A DNA stretch of 7,800 bases from Clostridia bacterium. GTDB lineage: Bacteria > Bacillota_A > Clostridia > Christensenellales > Borkfalkiaceae. How positions within the stretch are numbered: the first letter of the stretch is position 1; each line of letters starts with the position of its first letter. The translations under genes were made by a program, and so were the position numbers. The notes beneath the pieces were generated by a model, which saw nothing but the letters and a program-made list of their open reading frames with translations, did not search any database and had not been told where the DNA came from. The DNA lies in the NCBI GenBank assembly GCA_017462505.1, contig JAFTQY010000003.1:1-7800 (forward strand). Reading direction: 5' to 3'. Positions 6,812-7,800 of this stretch are shown here, in pieces.

Positions 6812-7648
6812 ATGAGCAGTTTTTTCGACGTTAAAAAACTAAATCAGCTGTTAAAGGATTTTTACACCGCAGTTGGAATACGCATTTCCGTCTTTAACGA
6901 GCGGTTTTCTTTGGTGGCGGAATACCCAACGGACGCGCCCAAATATTGCTCGTATATCCGCACGACCGCACAAGGGGCGGAGGGATGTCGCAAATGCGAT
7001 CTTGCCGCTTGCAAGCGCGCGGAGAAAAAGCAAGAGGCGCATATCTACGTGTGTCACGCGGGCGTGACCGAGGCGATCACGCCGATCCGTTTTGAAAACG
7101 GCGTGCTTGGGTACGTCATTTTGGCGCACATGATGCCGTTGGAAGACTACGGCGCGGCGTTTGAAAACGCCGTTACGCTGTGCCAAAGGTACGGTCTGGA
7201 TAAGAGCTTGGGCAGAAAATATCTATCCGAAATTCCCCCGCGCAGTAAAGAACAGATCCTTGCCGCCGTCCACCTTTTAGACGCCGTTTCGTCCTATCTG
7301 TACGTGGCGAACCTCGTCAAAAAGAACGGCAACGATTCGGCAAGTCGCTTAGACGTATTTCTGCACGAAAATTTGCATCTAAAATTATCGTCCAACTCAA
7401 TATGCAAGCAGTTTTTGATTTCGCGGACAAAGCTGTATATGCTTACAAAAGAAAATTTCGGCATGGGCATCTCGCAATACGTCCTTTTTCTGCGTATCAA
7501 AGCGGCGAAAAAGCTTTTGAAAGAAAGCGCGCTTTCTTTGTCCGAGGTGGCGGCAAAGGTAGGCTTTTTAGACGAAAACTATTTTGGCAAAATCTTTAAA
7601 AAGGAAGTGGGCGTTACCCCCACCGCCTATCGAAACCAACGAGATTAA
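6812..7648 (+). CDS. PocR-domain AraC-family transcriptional regulator
   Basis: This 278-residue regulator has an N-terminal PocR-type sensor domain (about 5-165) and a C-terminal AraC helix-turn-helix pair (about 178-275). The sensor shows the cysteine pattern of PocR domains: Cys46, Cys59, Cys62, Cys67 and Cys81, with GCRKCDLAAC (58-67) and YVCHAGVTEAITPI (79-92). In the AraC domain, LSSNSICKQFLISRTKLYMLTKENFGMGISQYV (192-224) holds the first helix-turn-helix and LSLSEVAAKVGFLDENYFGKIFKKEVGVTPTAYR (241-274) carries the usual second one with the family signature. The frame is open further upstream, to an ATG at 6638, but that start lies inside xylA and before the promoter. The ATG at 6812 is the first plausible one, and it lacks a Shine-Dalgarno sequence. 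An in-frame GTG at 6773 lies upstream of the -35 and also has no binding site. The gene is divergent from xylA and is probably its activator; xylose as the ligand is inferred. Confidence 0.9.
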   Translation: MSSFFDVKKLNQLLKDFYTAVGIRISVFNERFSLVAEYPTDAPKYCSYIRTTAQGAEGCRKCDLAACKRAEKKQEAHIYVCHAGVTEAITPIRFENGVLGYVILAHMMPLEDYGAAFENAVTLCQRYGLDKSLGRKYLSEIPPRSKEQILAAVHLLDAVSSYLYVANLVKKNGNDSASRLDVFLHENLHLKLSSNSICKQFLISRTKLYMLTKENFGMGISQYVLFLRIKAAKKLLKESALSLSEVAAKVGFLDENYFGKIFKKEVGVTPTAYRNQRD

Positions 7649-7668
7649 GAACAACGCATAATAATCAT

Positions 7669-7698
7669 CCACCCGAATATCGGGTGGTTTTTATTTTT
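7669..7698 (+). terminator. Rho-independent terminator of the regulator gene
   Basis: CCACCCG (7669-7675) pairs with CGGGTGG (7681-7687), and one more A-T pair closes a three-base loop. TTTTTATTTTT (7688-7698) follows. It stands 20 bases after the stop codon at 7648. Confidence 0.9.
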
Positions 7699-7699
7699 C

Positions 7700-7790
7700 G
7701 GGCATAGCCCTTGTTCACTGGCGTAGTACAAATGTACTCTTTGGTTGACCTGCCAGTCATGCACGTATTACTTGCTACCCGTCAACGGGT
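7700..7790. repeat. Cluster of short inverted repeats in non-coding DNA
   Basis: Three sets of perfect inverted repeats fill this stretch: GGGC-ATA-GCCC (7700-7710); a nested pair with ACTGGC (7717-7722) and GCCAGT (7752-7757) enclosing AGTACA-AA-TGTACT (7725-7738); and ACCCGT-CA-ACGGGT (7777-7790). TGACC (7746-7750) can also pair with GGTCA (7788-7792), so alternative folds are possible. No convincing gene or terminal target duplication is seen. It could be a small structured RNA, a dispersed intergenic repeat, or the edge of an element that continues beyond the window. I do not recognise it as a known family. Confidence 0.4.
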
Positions 7791-7800
7791 CACGCGGATC

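Noticed and set aside
7665..7760. 31-codon open frame on the minus strand at the right edge
   Set aside because: It has no clear ribosome binding site and reads straight through the regulator terminator, so it is more likely chance or part of a non-coding repeat. If the segment proves to be multi-copy, this small frame should be looked at again.
1..7800. CRISPR array, insertion sequence, phage or toxin-antitoxin module
   Set aside because: No regularly spaced repeats, transposase, integrase, target duplications or toxin-antitoxin-like gene pair were seen on either strand.

Overview
The window looks like chromosomal DNA of an uncultured-type Bacillota (class Clostridia). The evidence is AGGAG-type ribosome binding sites, AT-rich promoters close to the sigma-A consensus, short intergenic gaps, compact hairpin plus T-run terminators, a clostridial style of PurC C-terminus, a class II xylose isomerase and a PocR-AraC regulator. 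No mobile element, CRISPR array, tRNA or rRNA was recognised. The taxonomic call is inference from protein style only.

Layout, left to right. Positions 1-408 (+) hold the 3' end of purC (purine synthesis), closed by a terminator at 432-460. Converging on it is a two-gene minus-strand unit (1866 down to 463): a SASA/CE6-type carbohydrate acetylesterase followed by an HD-domain nucleotidase-like protein, with its own extended -10 promoter near 1898-1927. Next is a three-gene minus-strand xylose operon running from 6669 down to 1992: xylA (xylose isomerase), xylB (xylulokinase) and a 629-residue protein that I cannot assign to a family, ending in a terminator at 1951-1973. Divergent from xylA is a PocR-domain AraC-family regulator (6812-7648, +) with its own terminator at 7669-7698. 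The last 100 bases carry no convincing gene but hold several short inverted repeats.

How the genes work together. XylA converts D-xylose to D-xylulose and XylB phosphorylates it to xylulose 5-phosphate for the pentose phosphate pathway. The 629-residue protein is probably a cytoplasmic carbohydrate-active enzyme, perhaps releasing a pentose from imported oligosaccharides. The neighbouring esterase, also without a signal peptide, would suit removal of acetyl groups from imported xylo-oligosaccharides. The PocR-AraC protein is the natural candidate to control the operon through GTTCA/TGAAC repeats lying between the two divergent promoters. No sugar transporter or recognisable beta-xylosidase lies in the window.

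The core is an ordinary pentose-use locus. The less ordinary points are the unassigned 629-residue protein, the PocR-AraC regulator in the divergent position, a promoter placement that predicts a leaderless regulator mRNA, the esterase/HD gene pair, and the structured right edge.
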